Part shown: in pieces, positions 46,044 through 57,869 of the stretch
Numbering within the stretch: position 1 is the first letter of the stretch
How the letters are laid out: the number at the start of each line of letters is the position of its first letter
Assembly: GCA_963995505.1 (NCBI GenBank)
Contig: OZ023188.1
Span: forward strand, 13,963,912-14,027,911
Direction: 5' to 3'
From: Hypericum androsaemum
Lineage: Eukaryota > Streptophyta > Magnoliopsida > Malpighiales > Hypericaceae
Length of the DNA stretch: 64,000 nucleotides
The notes under the pieces: model-generated
The model's database searches: none
Told to the model about the DNA's origin: nothing
The model's input: the letters and a program-made list of their open reading frames with translations, nothing else
Made by a program: the position numbers and the translations under genes

Positions 46044-46315
46044 TTGAGAATACCCAGAAAACAAGATAGAGTTTCGATCCGTTGATTCTACGAATACCGG
46101 AAAGCGACACTGATAATAGAAAATCCTCAATTTTTAATAATCAATATTCAACCAAACCAAAACAATAGAGGTTATGTCATATTTATAATGAACTAAAATA
46201 AAATTATTAAGTAAAATTCTATAATAAATCAAACTACTAATACTTATCTAAATACTATAGATATGCAATCAAACTACTACTATTACTGTATCATATATCT
46301 TCGTCCTTATCTCCA
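46044..46315 (-). repeat. Outer piece of the interrupted 5' LTR
   Basis: Resumes the LTR sequence (GAGAATACCCAGAAAAC and onward) that matches 42157-42429. Confidence 0.8.
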
Positions 46316-46840
46316 TTGGCTACTAGGACCCGGCAAACGTCAGTTTCAATCATGGCCCAAATTCAATAACGGGCTCAAGCTGATCCAGTCTTATCCAAAT
46401 CAGGCCCATCATGATCTGGCTGGGCAACAATTGGAATGGGGGTTGAGCTCTTTAGAAGTACTGGAGTATGTAGACTAAATCCAGAGTGAGCTAGTAAACA
46501 AGACAAGCTTTTGTTATTATTATTTTCATATATGTTGTCTAAAACCTGCTACCATGAATACGAAAAAAATAATTCAAAATCAAACATTATCAAAATAAAT
46601 GTATTAAATTATTCTCTTACCATTTCAACCTACTCGTATTAATTATTTTTGTGTCAGTAGGTCTTAATCTAATATTTAGCCGCATATTCACACTACTACG
46701 ATTTCATGATTTAAGGATCCTACAAATTTTGATAAGATGCACTTCGTTTATGAGATACGGGTCAAGATTACTAATTTTTGTAGATTGGTTTTTAGGGGGT
46801 TTGTGTATAATGTTGGACTTTGATTATTAGTAAAAAAAAT
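46316..46840. other. Intergenic, no gene seen
   Basis: AT-rich sequence right of the nested LTR elements; no recognisable ORF or RNA. Confidence 0.4.
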
Positions 46841-46958
46841 TACTAATACATTTTTTTTGAAAAGTAATTTACACCATGTATGCACTTTAAACCTTATACT
46901 TCATTGAGTTTAATAACATTTTGTTTCGTTAGGCTAAATATTCTTTGGTACTAATACG
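46841..46958 (-). mobile_element. Decayed SINE, same family as the kinesin-intron copy
   Basis: 46851-46948 aligns along its length with 15196-15287: both share TTTACACCATG, a TTGAGTTTA-like middle, GTTAGGCTAAAT versus GTTAAGCTAAAT, and an end at TTTGG. The B box is eroded. Flanks TACTAATACA (46841-46850) and TACTAATACG (46949-46958) look like the target-site duplication. Confidence 0.6.
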
Positions 46959-48603
46959 AATTAAATACAAAGACTTTATCAAAATTGTACTTTGTACCCA
47001 AAAAAAATCCCAATCCAATTGTCGCCCGTCTGATATTTCGTGGAAATCTCATTAGTAAAGACGAGGTTAAAATAATCGGGAGATCTTCGACAAGAAATTA
47101 ACTTATCGTCAGAGTAGCAATAACTCTCTCACACCAATACAACCAGAAACAGCATTCCAACGGAGCTGAGATTCTTTCTCGAATTTGATTATATAAAATC
47201 TTTCCTCGTAATTTTATATTTGACATATTAGTCGGATATGACTTGATTAATTTAAATTCAAATTGAATAATATTTTTAAAAAATTATAAAACTCTTCGAA
47301 CATAATGATATTCCAATTCCGAAAACAGGAGCGAGGCCAGCCATGTGTCATCTTCATATTCTAAATAACCATAAATTCCAACCAGGTCCAAATGCAATGC
47401 AACCCATAAATTTTTGGTGTATTAAGCAAAACGATAGACAATCTAATAATGTCAAAAGATAACATATAAAAAGGAAAAAGAATCAAATGATCTAAACAGG
47501 GTAATTTGAAACAAATATAGTATGTTGACAAACTAAGAAGGCAATCAATATTTGACAAAGTAATCTGATATGGAGCACTTGAAGTCACGATCAAACCGAA
47601 AAAAATCAGATCGAATCGAAATCATATGTTAGGTTATGTTTCTGAACCAAAAGTTGATTGAGATATTTAATTCCTAAAATTGTACCTTTTGGTTTTGTTT
47701 CGGTTCTCCAAGCTAAGAATCAAATAAATTAAACTGATATCGAATATAGTTGGTAACAACTTGGAAAGTTTAACTAAGTTTGTTTTTTTTTCTAATTTAG
47801 AATTATAATATTAAGAACTCTTTTTAAGGTGTTGTGCGATTTGTACTCTAAGGTAATCAAAATTTCTAACAATAGGAATATTTATGTCTTGCAACTTTTA
47901 TAATATTTTTATTTCTCTATTTATTCTTTTCATTCGCTCTATTTATGCAATTTTGAACAGGACAAGACTATAAACGCTGGTCAATTATAAGGCAGTTCTT
48001 TTCATTCCCTATTTCTCCTCTCCATTTTTTTTATTTCATCTAGTTCGAACCAAATAGTCATTGCTATTTAAAGTCTTACTTATTAAGACAATAAGTAAAT
48101 GAAAATTAGAGATTGTACTAACACCTGATTCAGTCGCCTGGAAGCTTCAAAGAAAATGCTGATATATGCATCAAATGTGGTATATTATATTTGCCAAGAA
48201 TTGTTGGATCATAAAATATCCCAGCCAGCACCATAAAAAACTCCCACCTCATTGTAAGGATCTAACCAAACCCATTACAGATCTCATTCTCACCCTAACG
48301 TCACCGTCACCCCCACCCCTTCAAAAATAATTCTCAAATAAATAAACCCGTTAAACAAATTACACCTCCCAAAACCCTGTCTAGTGTCGGTGGTCTCAGG
48401 TGGCACAGTAACATCACAGGCCAAAAGTAAGAGCTAAAAGCCTTAAAAAGGAAGCTAAGTGGCTCAGCTCAGCCCCATAAATATACATCCCATGAGCCAT
48501 GAGAGGACCACACCCCAATGTACAAATACAGTAATTAATCACCCATTCGGTATTTTACCCCAACGGTCAAAAATCTAATAGAAAACAGAATACAGGAACA
48601 ATG
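46959..48603. other. Intergenic, AT-rich
   Basis: No ORF with a recognisable product; ORF 47361-47594 has no motif. Confidence 0.4.
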
Positions 48604-48673
48604 ACATTGTGGAAAACTAAGGAATGGCAAAGAAGCTTACATTGTGGAAAACTAAGGAATGGCAAAGAAGCTT
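48604..48673 (+). repeat. Perfect 35-bp tandem duplication
   Basis: 48604-48638 and 48639-48673 are identical, beginning ACATTGTGGAAAACTAAGG. A third start (ACATTGG) follows at once. Confidence 0.9.
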
Positions 48674-48803
48674 ACATTGGAAATTTTTCTGTGATTATGT
48701 TGTATTCGATATATTCTTAATTTTTTGCATGTATATGTACTTGGATGATTTACCGAGAGTTAGTCTTTTTCGATGTACTCGTAAGATTAGTGATAGATAA
48801 TGT

Positions 48804-48822
48804 GGGGGGGGGGGGGGGGGGG
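48804..48822 (+). repeat. Run of 19 guanines
   Basis: An uninterrupted G tract in AT-rich intergenic DNA, able to form a G-quadruplex and prone to length change. The exact count may be a sequencing artefact. Confidence 0.8.
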
Positions 48823-49386
48823 TCAAGTTCAGCAGTATCAACGTAAAAGTGGATTTTTACCTTGCCGATGTGCTCTTTCCTTCCTGCAGATTTTATCACG
48901 AAAGAATTTGACTAAAGCCGACGGCTGCAACTTTGAAAAAGGAAATCCGTCCGAAGTAGTAGTCATCACAATGATGATACAGGAGAACAGTTAGGAGGCT
49001 GGGTTAATATATGGGACCCTTCATTAAAAAAAAGGAATCGCAAGGAAGTTGCTATAACTGTCTCGAATTCGAAAACGCAAATTTATTATCATTTAAAAAA
49101 CATATGGCTAGTTTTATAAAATACGTGTATTTACATTTCAGGCAGATCTAATCCTAAAATGAAGTGGATCCACTTTATAATTACGGATTGCATACCTATT
49201 TTGCAGTCAAGTATGCCGATTTCTTTTGAACGTGAAAAACACGAATCCAACACCTACCCAAAGAGACAAACAAGATCACAAGACAAGTGTTACAGTGTCA
49301 TTCCAAAGAACTAATCTTTTTCAACTTACCATGAAAAACAAACCCAGTTATAGTTTTTTAGTTTTTTTTTATTGGTCCGGTCTCTT

Positions 49387-49404
49387 CTCTCTCTCTCTCT
49401 CTCT
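49387..49404 (+). repeat. (CT)n tract in the probable leader of the O-fucosyltransferase gene
   Basis: CT repeat about 340 bp before the start codon, of the kind common in plant 5' UTRs and core promoters. Confidence 0.6.
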
Positions 49405-49739
49405 AGAGTCTTAACCTTTATCCCTTTCCCCAAGGGGGACCCCTCTCACCTCCATTACTCTGTCCTTTCCTTGCCAAAGCGAAGCCATCCCAAAGCTCTC
49501 ACATTGGACACCTGTCCATGTGAAAGATGCCTTAAAAGCCTCCCCTCCTCCACCTCCTCCTCTACCCTCTTGTTCTTCCTCCTCTCTGTCCCTTTCTCTT
49601 TCCACCACAGACAAAGTGGCTACAAAGATTGGTGCAAGGCAATCATAGGTCCAAGTTGAGAAATACCCTGAAGCCAGTTTTGGGATATTGGTTGCAAGTT
49701 GAGATCTTTTTTTGTGTTTTTTTTGTCGGTGGAGGTGCC

Positions 49740-52700
49740 ATGAAAGTTCAGGTTGGGGTACTATTGGTGCTGGTTCTTCCAGTTTTCTTGTTTAGCCCAC
49801 TTGGTGATGCTTCTCCTACCATTTCCACGGTTAGTAGAAATTTAGTTTATATATATATATATATTTTTTTTCCTTTTTGATTGGTAGATTTAATGATTTT
49901 TGTTTGGTTTTTTGAGGTCCAGAAATTTCCAGATTGTGGGTCTAGTCTTGGAAATTAATGCAATTTTGTTTTGTGATTTGTCATTATCTGGTGGTTATTC
50001 TAGTTTAATTACTGCTGTCTCTTGTTGGTTCTAGCTAACAACCAGGGGTTTGGTTGGTGTAAATCAATTTGGAGAGGAATAGAATTGGGAATGGTTAATT
50101 AGCTGGAAGAACTTACTATAAGTGGCAATCGAGCAAAAGGGGATGGCTCAAATCTAAAGACGTTTCTAGCTTTTGGGTTTGATGCAAATATGTCAACGCT
50201 TGTTGAATTTTGGGCTCCTCCGGGATATTTTTTTTTAATTTAAATAAAACAGTTTTCTCTGACTGAATTGGCCTATGCTCACGCGGGAGCAAATGGACTG
50301 GTTGCTTAAGGTATTTGATGACGTTTAAGCTTGATGGTACTTTCGTAGACTTCCCAGGTGATCTGATGCACCCCATGAGTTGGTGCTTTTAATTAAAGCT
50401 TAGTTCTATTTGTTGAGTTGAGATTATCTCATCGTCAGTTGCGAGTGTGGTGAGTTTGTTTATAAGTGTGGAAAATCCACCTACCCATCACATGAAATTT
50501 GCATCAAAGTTTCATTAAGGAACCTAATAGGATTTCATGACATCAAACCGATATTTTAATGTTTATAATTTTTCTATAATCCTTTTGCTGGCCTAGAGTT
50601 TGTGAAAGAAAAGGGCCTAGCTCTGACGGTGGAGCTGATGATTATGTACCCTTCAGGCCAGGATAGCGTGTCATCTGCTTGAATTTAGCAGTCCTTTAAT
50701 TTAGCGTTCATTTATCTGTTCGTGGCCGACATGGAAGCTGATTCATTTTCTTCCTTCTAGGAATCAAACATCTTGAAGCCTAGGCACTCACTATTGTTCA
50801 AGAGTGCAGTACAGCGAGAACATGTAAGTTTCAGTGAAGTGTTGCTAAGAATTTCCTGTTCTGATTGTCACTGAAAATCATAATCATGACTAGCTCTGTA
50901 ACATTCTTCATGTAGTCAAATGGGGAGCTGTCCGGTCTATGGACTCCTTTGGCCGACCAAGGATGGAAACCATGTATTGAGTGTTCAAGTTCCACATGTG
51001 AGTATTTAGATTTGTTGTTCCATAGTTACTTTATCACTTTGTTTGTAGCATATGAATGTTGAAGATTAATTTGTCAAAGATTTTGTGCAGCTTCACCACA
51101 GAGATCGGAGGGATACCTGCAGGTCTTTCTTGATGGAGGGCTGAACCAACAAAGAATGGGAGTAGGTCTTGAGGCATTATTTTTATTAAATTCAGCTTGT
51201 TAATCAGAAAGCATATGTCTTTTGGCAATGCCTTTTTTTAGTTGATTTTTCATGGGTTCTTTGATTACTAGATATGCGATGCGGTGGCTGTTGCCAAAAT
51301 ACTGAACGCTACGCTTGTCATCCCTCATTTTGAAGTTAATCCGGTCTGGCAGGATTCAAGGTAGTGCTTGCTATATTCTGAAAGATTGCCCACTATCTTC
51401 AATTCTCATTTTTCTGATTACGAAGACTTTCTATTGTTGCTCTGACAATGCATGTGTATCATGCAGCTCATTTGTGGATATATTCGACGTGGACCACTTC
51501 ATTAATGTGCTGAAGGATGACATTTCCATTGTTAAAGAGCTATCTGATGAGTTCGCTTGGAGCACGAGGGAGTACTATGCTACAGCAATACGAGAAACCA
51601 GAATTAAGACGGCCCCCGTCCATGCTTCAGCTAATTGGTACATTGAGAACGTCGTGCCTGTACTACGGAGGTTAGTATGGTTATGCGAAGTCGCTACTTA
51701 TCTTCTTGTGGTTTGACTGAATTTTGTGTGGCTGTGCATCTTTTATTAAAATTTGCCCGCATGATAGATTATGAGATCAACCATGTGGTGTATTTGATGC
51801 AGTCATGGAATTGCTGCAGTTGCCCCTTTCTCTCACCGACTGTCTTTCGACAACTTACCAATGGACATCCAGCGGTTGCGCTGCAAGGTCAATTTTCAGG
51901 CCTTAGTTTTTGTTCCTCACATTAGAGCTCTTGGAGATGCTCTGGTCAGTCGTCTCCGGTACCATTCTGGAGCGACTCAAGCCAGTAGTTCCAACTATTT
52001 GCGGGAAGTCACTGATGCCAGTCGTTTCCGTTACACCTCCAAAACAAATCAAGTATTTAGTTCAGACGACCTAAGAGATCCTGCAGATTTGGTGGAAAAA
52101 CAAAAGGCGATGAAGTTTGTTGTGCTGCATCTTCGGTTTGACAAGGTATGATCCTATTGTTGTAAGAAAGTTACGATACCGGGGAAGCTAGAACATTGTA
52201 ACTGGACCATCGCATAACAGATGCCTGGGAAGCTATACTATGTCTCCTTTCATTTGTACATCTTTGATCTTGCTACTTATACAGGACATGGCTGCTCATT
52301 CAGCTTGCGACTTTGGTGGGGGTAAAGCCGAAAAATTGGCTCTGGCCAAGTACCGGCAAATGATCTGGCAAGGAAGAGTTCTAAATTCTCAGTTCACTGA
52401 TTATGAGCTGAGAAGTCAGGGTCGCTGCCCATTGACTCCTGAAGAGACTGGATTGCTGCTTGCAGCTTTGGGCTTCGACAACAATACTCGTTTATATCTT
52501 GCTTCTCACAAGGTCCTCATCTTGCTGACGATTTTCTCTAGTTTATATCAAGATGCACTTTCTTTTTTCATTTCTGTAAGGATATCCTTATTGTGTTTCG
52601 TCAGGTCTACGGCGGGGAGGCAAGGATATCAAGTTTAAGGAAGCTTTTTCCTCTAATGGAGAACAAAAAGAGTCTGGCTTCCTCAGAAGAGCGTGCACAG

Positions 52701-53341
52701 ATCAAAGGAAAGGCGTCTTTGTTAGCCGCGCTTGATTATCACATTGCCATGCACAGCGACATTTTCATCTCTGCTTCTCCTGGCAACATGCACAATGCTC
52801 TGGTTAGTATCTCCGGCCGTCGTCGCCTATAAATTCCCTCGGAAATTATTACCGCTTGACGTAATAAAAGTTCCTAACTACAAAATTTAACGTCTTTTCT
52901 CTACCATCAGTTGTTCCGCTCGACCAAAATCCAAGTTGACAAAGCTAGGAAGCCATCTATGCCTTTGATTCATGACTGTTCGTTTAGTAGTTGAGAAAGT
53001 GAACATAGCAGATTAGTTTAGTATTGAGCTAAATTTGGAACCACAGGGTGACTATGTTCTTACATTATGTTTATAAATGAGTCGAAACGGATTCACAAAA
53101 CAGATAAAAACGAACTTATTGTCTGCAACAGGTCGGCCACAGGACGTTCGAGAACTTGAAGACGATACGGCCGAACATGGCTCTAATAGGACAGCTGTTC
53201 CTAAACAAGAACATAACATGGCAGGACTTCCAACAAGCAGCAATCGAAGGGCATGTTAGTAGGCAAGGCCAGACCCGAATAAGAAAGCCAAGGCAGTCCA
53301 TATACACGTACCCCGCGCCGGACTGCATGTGCCACGTCTGA
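49740..53341 (+). CDS. O-fucosyltransferase family protein (GDP-fucose protein O-fucosyltransferase type)
   Basis: Ten coding exons: 49740-49829, 50761-50823, 50916-50997, 51091-51161, 51272-51360, 51467-51670, 51803-52145, 52285-52512, 52605-52802, 53132-53341; 525 aa, GT-AG junctions, phases agree. Residues 1-25 are a hydrophobic signal peptide or anchor, so it should enter the secretory pathway, probably the Golgi. The glycosyltransferase domain spans about 87-460: [37 protein letters not shown] (about 306-316), [13 protein letters not shown] and SPGNMHNAL are family hallmarks. It ends [12 protein letters not shown]. Plant members transfer sugars in the endomembrane system; some are pectin rhamnosyltransferases, so the donor and acceptor cannot be read from the sequence. 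Exon 1 is separated by a 931-bp intron. Confidence 0.9.
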
Positions 53342-54380
53342 GGCACGCACATCTGCAGAGATTCTGCAGAATGTGAAGAAGCTACTACCTACCTTCATAT
53401 AATTCTGGCACCACAATATTTATCTGTGGCTTGCAATAGTAAATTTACTCCATACATGATTGGAAAGAGGAGACCCCTGGAAGAATTATTCAGCTCGGGG
53501 CCCCTCCGAAAGCTACGGACAGCTCAAGGAGGCAGCCATTACAATATTCGGATGTATAATTAATTCAGTGACCTCACCTTTTTTTGTTCTTGTTCGTGTA
53601 TTATTATTAGATAGCGAATATACATCATTATTAAAGGTTGATGTGGAAGATCGTGATTTGGATCCGGAGAGTTGAATATAATAAAGTCATTCTTTCAAGT
53701 GCCATTTTTTTATACTAAATATTACAACCTTTATTAATCAAAGAAAAGAAAATACAGAAAGAGGAGAGAAGAGAAGAGAGAAGAAACTCAAAAACTCAAG
53801 GCATGTACAGGTAACTAGGAACTAGTTAACCCGCAGTTATAACTTACCTAGTAATTCTACTCAAGCGAGCCCACAATCGGGAAGGCAAGAGTAGATAGGT
53901 GCTTAAACAAAAAACTATTTCTTTTTCTTCAAATTTCTCTTCATTATCCTAGTCAGAACAGATGACTTAGGAATAGTCTTTCTCAACCACATCTTTCAGA
54001 TGTTTTGATGCTCGTGAAGGAGTAGGAGCAGCCTCGTCATCTAACATGTCCGCTCACCTGGGACTATTTTTCGAACCGCTGCCTGCTGATTTGCTACTTT
54101 TCGAACGGATGACTACTTTTGAAGTGCCATTTTTTATTATTGGAAAAACATCACTTTAGTACATTGTAGTTTGACCGATTTTCACATATGATCATTTGAT
54201 TTCAAATGCATGATCTGACATTTTCAAGTGTGACCAAGTAATTCTCATATGGCAATGGATGCACAATATACAAGCTAAAAGAAAGCAATCCATGCTTAAA
54301 AAATTGCATGTCAACAAGCAAAGAATGAAAGCAATGATTAAATGTGGCACACTCTATGACAGTAGTAGAGTCCCGTCTGG
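53342..54380. other. Convergent intergenic region
   Basis: Holds the 3' flanks of the O-fucosyltransferase (+) and the coiled-coil gene (-). GA-rich tract near 53755-53790. No gene recognised. Confidence 0.45.
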
Positions 54381-57300
54381 TTACATCAAATTCAGCTCTC
54401 TGAATGGTGATCGCTCTTCAAGAATGGCGTCAGATTCCTTTTCCCTAGGAGAGGGATGAGAATTTACATTCTCTTTCGTGTTGTCGGAGGGATCGGAACG
54501 AGGTCCTGTGCAGGCTGAAGAACAGTCGTCTTCGAAGGTCTTCACGATCGTCTCCAGGGTTCCCAGAAGTCCCGTGTCTTCAGCGGAGAACTGGGAAATT
54601 CTGTTGGCTAGTGTAATAAGAAGGTCAGACATATTCTCCCTTTGGGATGACAGGTTCTTGACATCTTGAACCAAGCTTTCATTCTCAGCCTTCAGCTCAT
54701 CAACCAAGGTGTTCGACTCTGTCAGCTTCGTCGCCATGATGCCAATCGACTCCTTCAGCTCCAGCTGCTTTGCATCAGGAACAGCTTCAATCTTCGTTGA
54801 TTGCTCTTTCTTGTTTGACGAGGATTGCGTCCGCATTTCAAGTTTCTGTCGCATGGAATTTATGTCATCCTCCAGCTCTGCAATCATCAGCTTTTTCTCT
54901 TCGATATCTAGTTGAGACAGAATCTCAGCTGCAGCGATCTTCTCCCAGGGCTCGTGGACCGGCATTAATTCACTCTGCTTCTGAGCGATCTCTGACGAAA
55001 AGGAGATCGTAGTATTCGATTGTTGTTCCAATGAAGCCACATACTGCATAAGCTCAGCTATTCTTTGTTCTTTCTCCCCCACAAGCTTCATTATTGACTC
55101 CTTTTCATTTGCAAATGCACTTTCTGCGCTCATTTGTGCAAATACTACACCTTCAAGCTCCCTTCTCAACGATTCTTCCTCTAACCATCCAATCTCTTTC
55201 CGGAGTTCCTCTAGAATTTGGTCCTTTTCTCTTGTCATTCTTAGAATATTTTCTCTCTCTGATTCGAAGGAAACTATGGCTTCCATTCTTGCAGAACATG
55301 CAGCTTCAGACTCTTGCTTGTATAACTGAATCTTCTGCTGGAGATTAGCTACACTGATATCTAACATGTCGAGTAGGCCTTTTTTCTCATGCCGAATAGT
55401 CTCTCCAGCTTCGATTTGTGCAAGAAGAGAAGACTCCAACTCTTTGCGCAAGGCGTGGTTTTCTTCAAGTTTATCTTTCAACTGCTCTGCAATGGATTTC
55501 CATATCCACAACTCAAATTCAACTGAGTGACTCTCACAGATTTTAGTTGCTAGATCTGAATTCACCCTGTCCAATTCATCATAAGCTTCCTCAAGTTTCT
55601 TTCTGTACTTTGCTTGCTCCTCCAAGTGAAGCTGACATCTAGATGAATCCTTCAGTTTTTCCTGGTACACTCCTATTTCTTTTTGCATCATGAGCTGCTT
55701 CTCTTCGAGAACCTCCTCCAAGGATTCACATCTCTGACATAAAGATTCAGCCCTCTCACGCTCATCCGCCAATTGAGCATTTGCATTGTCCCAGGCATCA
55801 CAAACTTTTCTCAGTTCCTCTGCTAATGATCGTTGCTTCGTATATGATTCTTGAAGCATTTCCTTGCATCGTGTAAGCTCTTCCTGCACGAGGATCAGCT
55901 GCTCTTCAAGAACAACCAGGGACTCAACTCTGCCAGACAATAATGTTGCCTTCTCGCAGCATTCTGCCAGCTCAGACTTTGTTGCAGCTAACTCGTCGTT
56001 AACTTCCTCGAGTTTCTGTTTTGAGACAATTTCATTGTCCAAAGCTTGCTGTTCCAGCTGTATTTGATGCCTGGATGACTCATCGAGCATTTCCTTATAC
56101 TTCTCGAGCTCTTTCTGCAACATCAAACTCTTTCCTTCAACAAAATCTAAAGACTCAACCCTCCTTGTCAGGGTTATTGACTTATCATGTTCCGCCGCCA
56201 AATCTGAGTTTGCTGCATCTAAAGCATCACAAAGTGTTGTAATCTTATCATTCAACTCAGTTTCTTTCCGCAGAGCTTGCTCCTTGAAGGACATCAGGCG
56301 AGCAGATACATCGGCAAACATTTCTTTATACCTCTCAAGTTCTTTCGTCTGCAGGAGTAGGTTATGTTCATTAGATTCCAACATATCAATTCTTTCAGCC
56401 AAAGTTGCAGCTTTCTGATGCTCTACCTCAACATCTGTCAATAATCGAGCAAGTGAAATGTTCTTAACCTCCAGCTCCTTCATCAAGAGGAGTTTCTCTT
56501 CTCTTTCTGTGGGAACATTCTCGGTCCTAACCTTTCCAACGTTCAGCACAAGATCTGCAATAGCTGATTTTAAGACCAATATCATCACAGCAGACTCCTC
56601 GTTCTGCAACTTCAAATGCATCATTCCAGAGAAACAGTTGTCCAACTCCAGCTCAAGGTCCTTAAGAGCGGTTTCTTTACACTCCATTGCAGACCTACAG
56701 CTGTTGAGCTCTCTAGTCAAAATTTCACGTCGAGAGCTCCATTCAACTTCTTTAGCTTTAAACGTCGCAGAAGAGTCTCTTTGCATCTGTTCCATGCTTC
56801 TTAGCCTGCTTCGTATTTTTGTTAGAGAGGACGCACCCGACTCCTGGATCCGAGCCTCCTGCAATTCTTTGACAGATGCTAGCAGCTCCTGATTTTCTTG
56901 TTCTAGCCTTCCTGTTCGGTATTCCATTTCTCGGCACAACATCACTTTATTGCCCAATGAACTTCTCAATGATGCAATTTCTTTATCCCTCTGAGTGGTC
57001 AAGCATTCAAGTTGCAATTTTGTGTCTTGGCACTCGGTGAAAACACTCTCAACGCGTGATTTATACTCTAGCACTTCAATCTCCAGGTACTTTCTCCGGG
57101 TTTCTTCATGAGCCAAGGCCTGGTTGCATATTTGCAGCCGTTTTTGGAGATCTTCCGTGGTCCTGGTCTGAGAATCTAGGCTTGTTTCCAATGAACAAAC
57201 CTTATCAATCAATGTAGATATTTCCAGCTCCCACTCCTTCTTACTTGCCTTGAACTCAGCTCGCAGTTTTTCATGTGCTTCTTCTAAATGCTTGAACTGC

Positions 57301-57869
57301 TCTTTCTTCCATTTAAGCTGATCTTCAAGCTTCCGATTCTGTTCCTCTAACTTGCAAAAGATCTCTTCACCATCCTTGGGAGCCTTAGAATTTCTCTCCG
57401 CTTCCAAAATCTTCTTTTTTGAATCCGAAAGAACCCTTTGAAGTCCCTCAATCTCATCCTTCAGTAACTGAATTCTTCGGTCCTGATCTCCTTTCTTCTC
57501 ATTTGACTGATCCAGAGCTAACACCAACTCCTTTTTCTCCTCCTCCCACTTTTGAAACTTCTCAAAACCATCAACTGCAAGCCTATCATTTCTAGCAGCT
57601 AAATGCCTGACAACAGACTCCTCCTCATTCAAACTGCACCGAATAGTATCGCAGGTTTGTCTCACCTCCGAGAGCTCTTCGGACGCTTTGTAAAGTTCTT
57701 CACTCTGTCTCTCAATTTTCTTACCAGCTTCTTTGAGTTGGATGAGTTGATCATTGTGAGCCTTCCTCAAGCTCTCTGACAATTCAGTTTTGCTTCTCAA
57801 ATCTGCTCCAAGCCTCTCGATATCAGCTTTCGCCTCATCAAGCTCCTTGCAGAGCCTCTCCACTTCCAT
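54381..57869 (-). CDS. Long coiled-coil protein, At4g38062-like
   Basis: A single coding exon of 1162 aa. Nearly the whole chain is heptad-rich, charged coiled coil (MEVERLCKELDEAKADIERL at the start). The segment DQLKWKKEQFKHLEEAHEKL (about 190-209) and the ones around it, including CNQALAHEETRRKYLE, match the plant protein annotated as At4g38062-like, sometimes called myosin-heavy-chain-related. It has no motor, kinase or membrane domain. The Ser-rich tail ends RSPFRELNLM. Molecular function is not established; a scaffold or cytoskeletal role is only a guess. A 3' splice site (CTAACAG) 25 bp before the ATG on the minus strand suggests an intron in the 5' UTR, common in such genes. The start fits the conserved N-terminus. 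Confidence 0.88.
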   Translation of the reverse strand: MEVERLCKELDEAKADIERLGADLRSKTELSESLRKAHNDQLIQLKEAGKKIERQSEELYKASEELSEVRQTCDTIRCSLNEEESVVRHLAARNDRLAVDGFEKFQKWEEEKKELVLALDQSNEKKGDQDRRIQLLKDEIEGLQRVLSDSKKKILEAERNSKAPKDGEEIFCKLEEQNRKLEDQLKWKKEQFKHLEEAHEKLRAEFKASKKEWELEISTLIDKVCSLETSLDSQTRTTEDLQKRLQICNQALAHEETRRKYLEIEVLEYKSRVESVFTECQDTKLQLECLTTQRDKEIASLRSSLGNKVMLCREMEYRTGRLEQENQELLASVKELQEARIQESGASSLTKIRSRLRSMEQMQRDSSATFKAKEVEWSSRREILTRELNSCRSAMECKETALKDLELELDNCFSGMMHLKLQNEESAVMILVLKSAIADLVLNVGKVRTENVPTEREEKLLLMKELEVKNISLARLLTDVEVEHQKAATLAERIDMLESNEHNLLLQTKELERYKEMFADVSARLMSFKEQALRKETELNDKITTLCDALDAANSDLAAEHDKSITLTRRVESLDFVEGKSLMLQKELEKYKEMLDESSRHQIQLEQQALDNEIVSKQKLEEVNDELAATKSELAECCEKATLLSGRVESLVVLEEQLILVQEELTRCKEMLQESYTKQRSLAEELRKVCDAWDNANAQLADERERAESLCQRCESLEEVLEEKQLMMQKEIGVYQEKLKDSSRCQLHLEEQAKYRKKLEEAYDELDRVNSDLATKICESHSVEFELWIWKSIAEQLKDKLEENHALRKELESSLLAQIEAGETIRHEKKGLLDMLDISVANLQQKIQLYKQESEAACSARMEAIVSFESERENILRMTREKDQILEELRKEIGWLEEESLRRELEGVVFAQMSAESAFANEKESIMKLVGEKEQRIAELMQYVASLEQQSNTTISFSSEIAQKQSELMPVHEPWEKIAAAEILSQLDIEEKKLMIAELEDDINSMRQKLEMRTQSSSNKKEQSTKIEAVPDAKQLELKESIGIMATKLTESNTLVDELKAENESLVQDVKNLSSQRENMSDLLITLANRISQFSAEDTGLLGTLETIVKTFEDDCSSACTGPRSDPSDNTKENVNSHPSPREKESDAILEERSPFRELNLM

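Larger units (their letters stand above)
42117..46315 (-). mobile_element. Gag-only non-autonomous LTR element, interrupted by a nested copia element
   Basis: The minus-strand 5' LTR is split into 46315-46044 and 44116-44072; the 3' LTR is 42429-42117. Allowing for a 5-bp duplication at the nested insertion, the LTRs are 312 and 313 bp. Inside the 5' LTR lies a primer-binding site TAGTATCAGAGCC (minus strand, 44066-44054), close to the initiator tRNA-Met type. A polypurine tract GGGGGAGAATGA precedes the 3' LTR. The internal region is only about 1.64 kb and has decayed gag but no pol, so it would need enzymes from another element. Flanking 5-mers TTGAA and TTGGC match at three of five. Confidence 0.75.
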
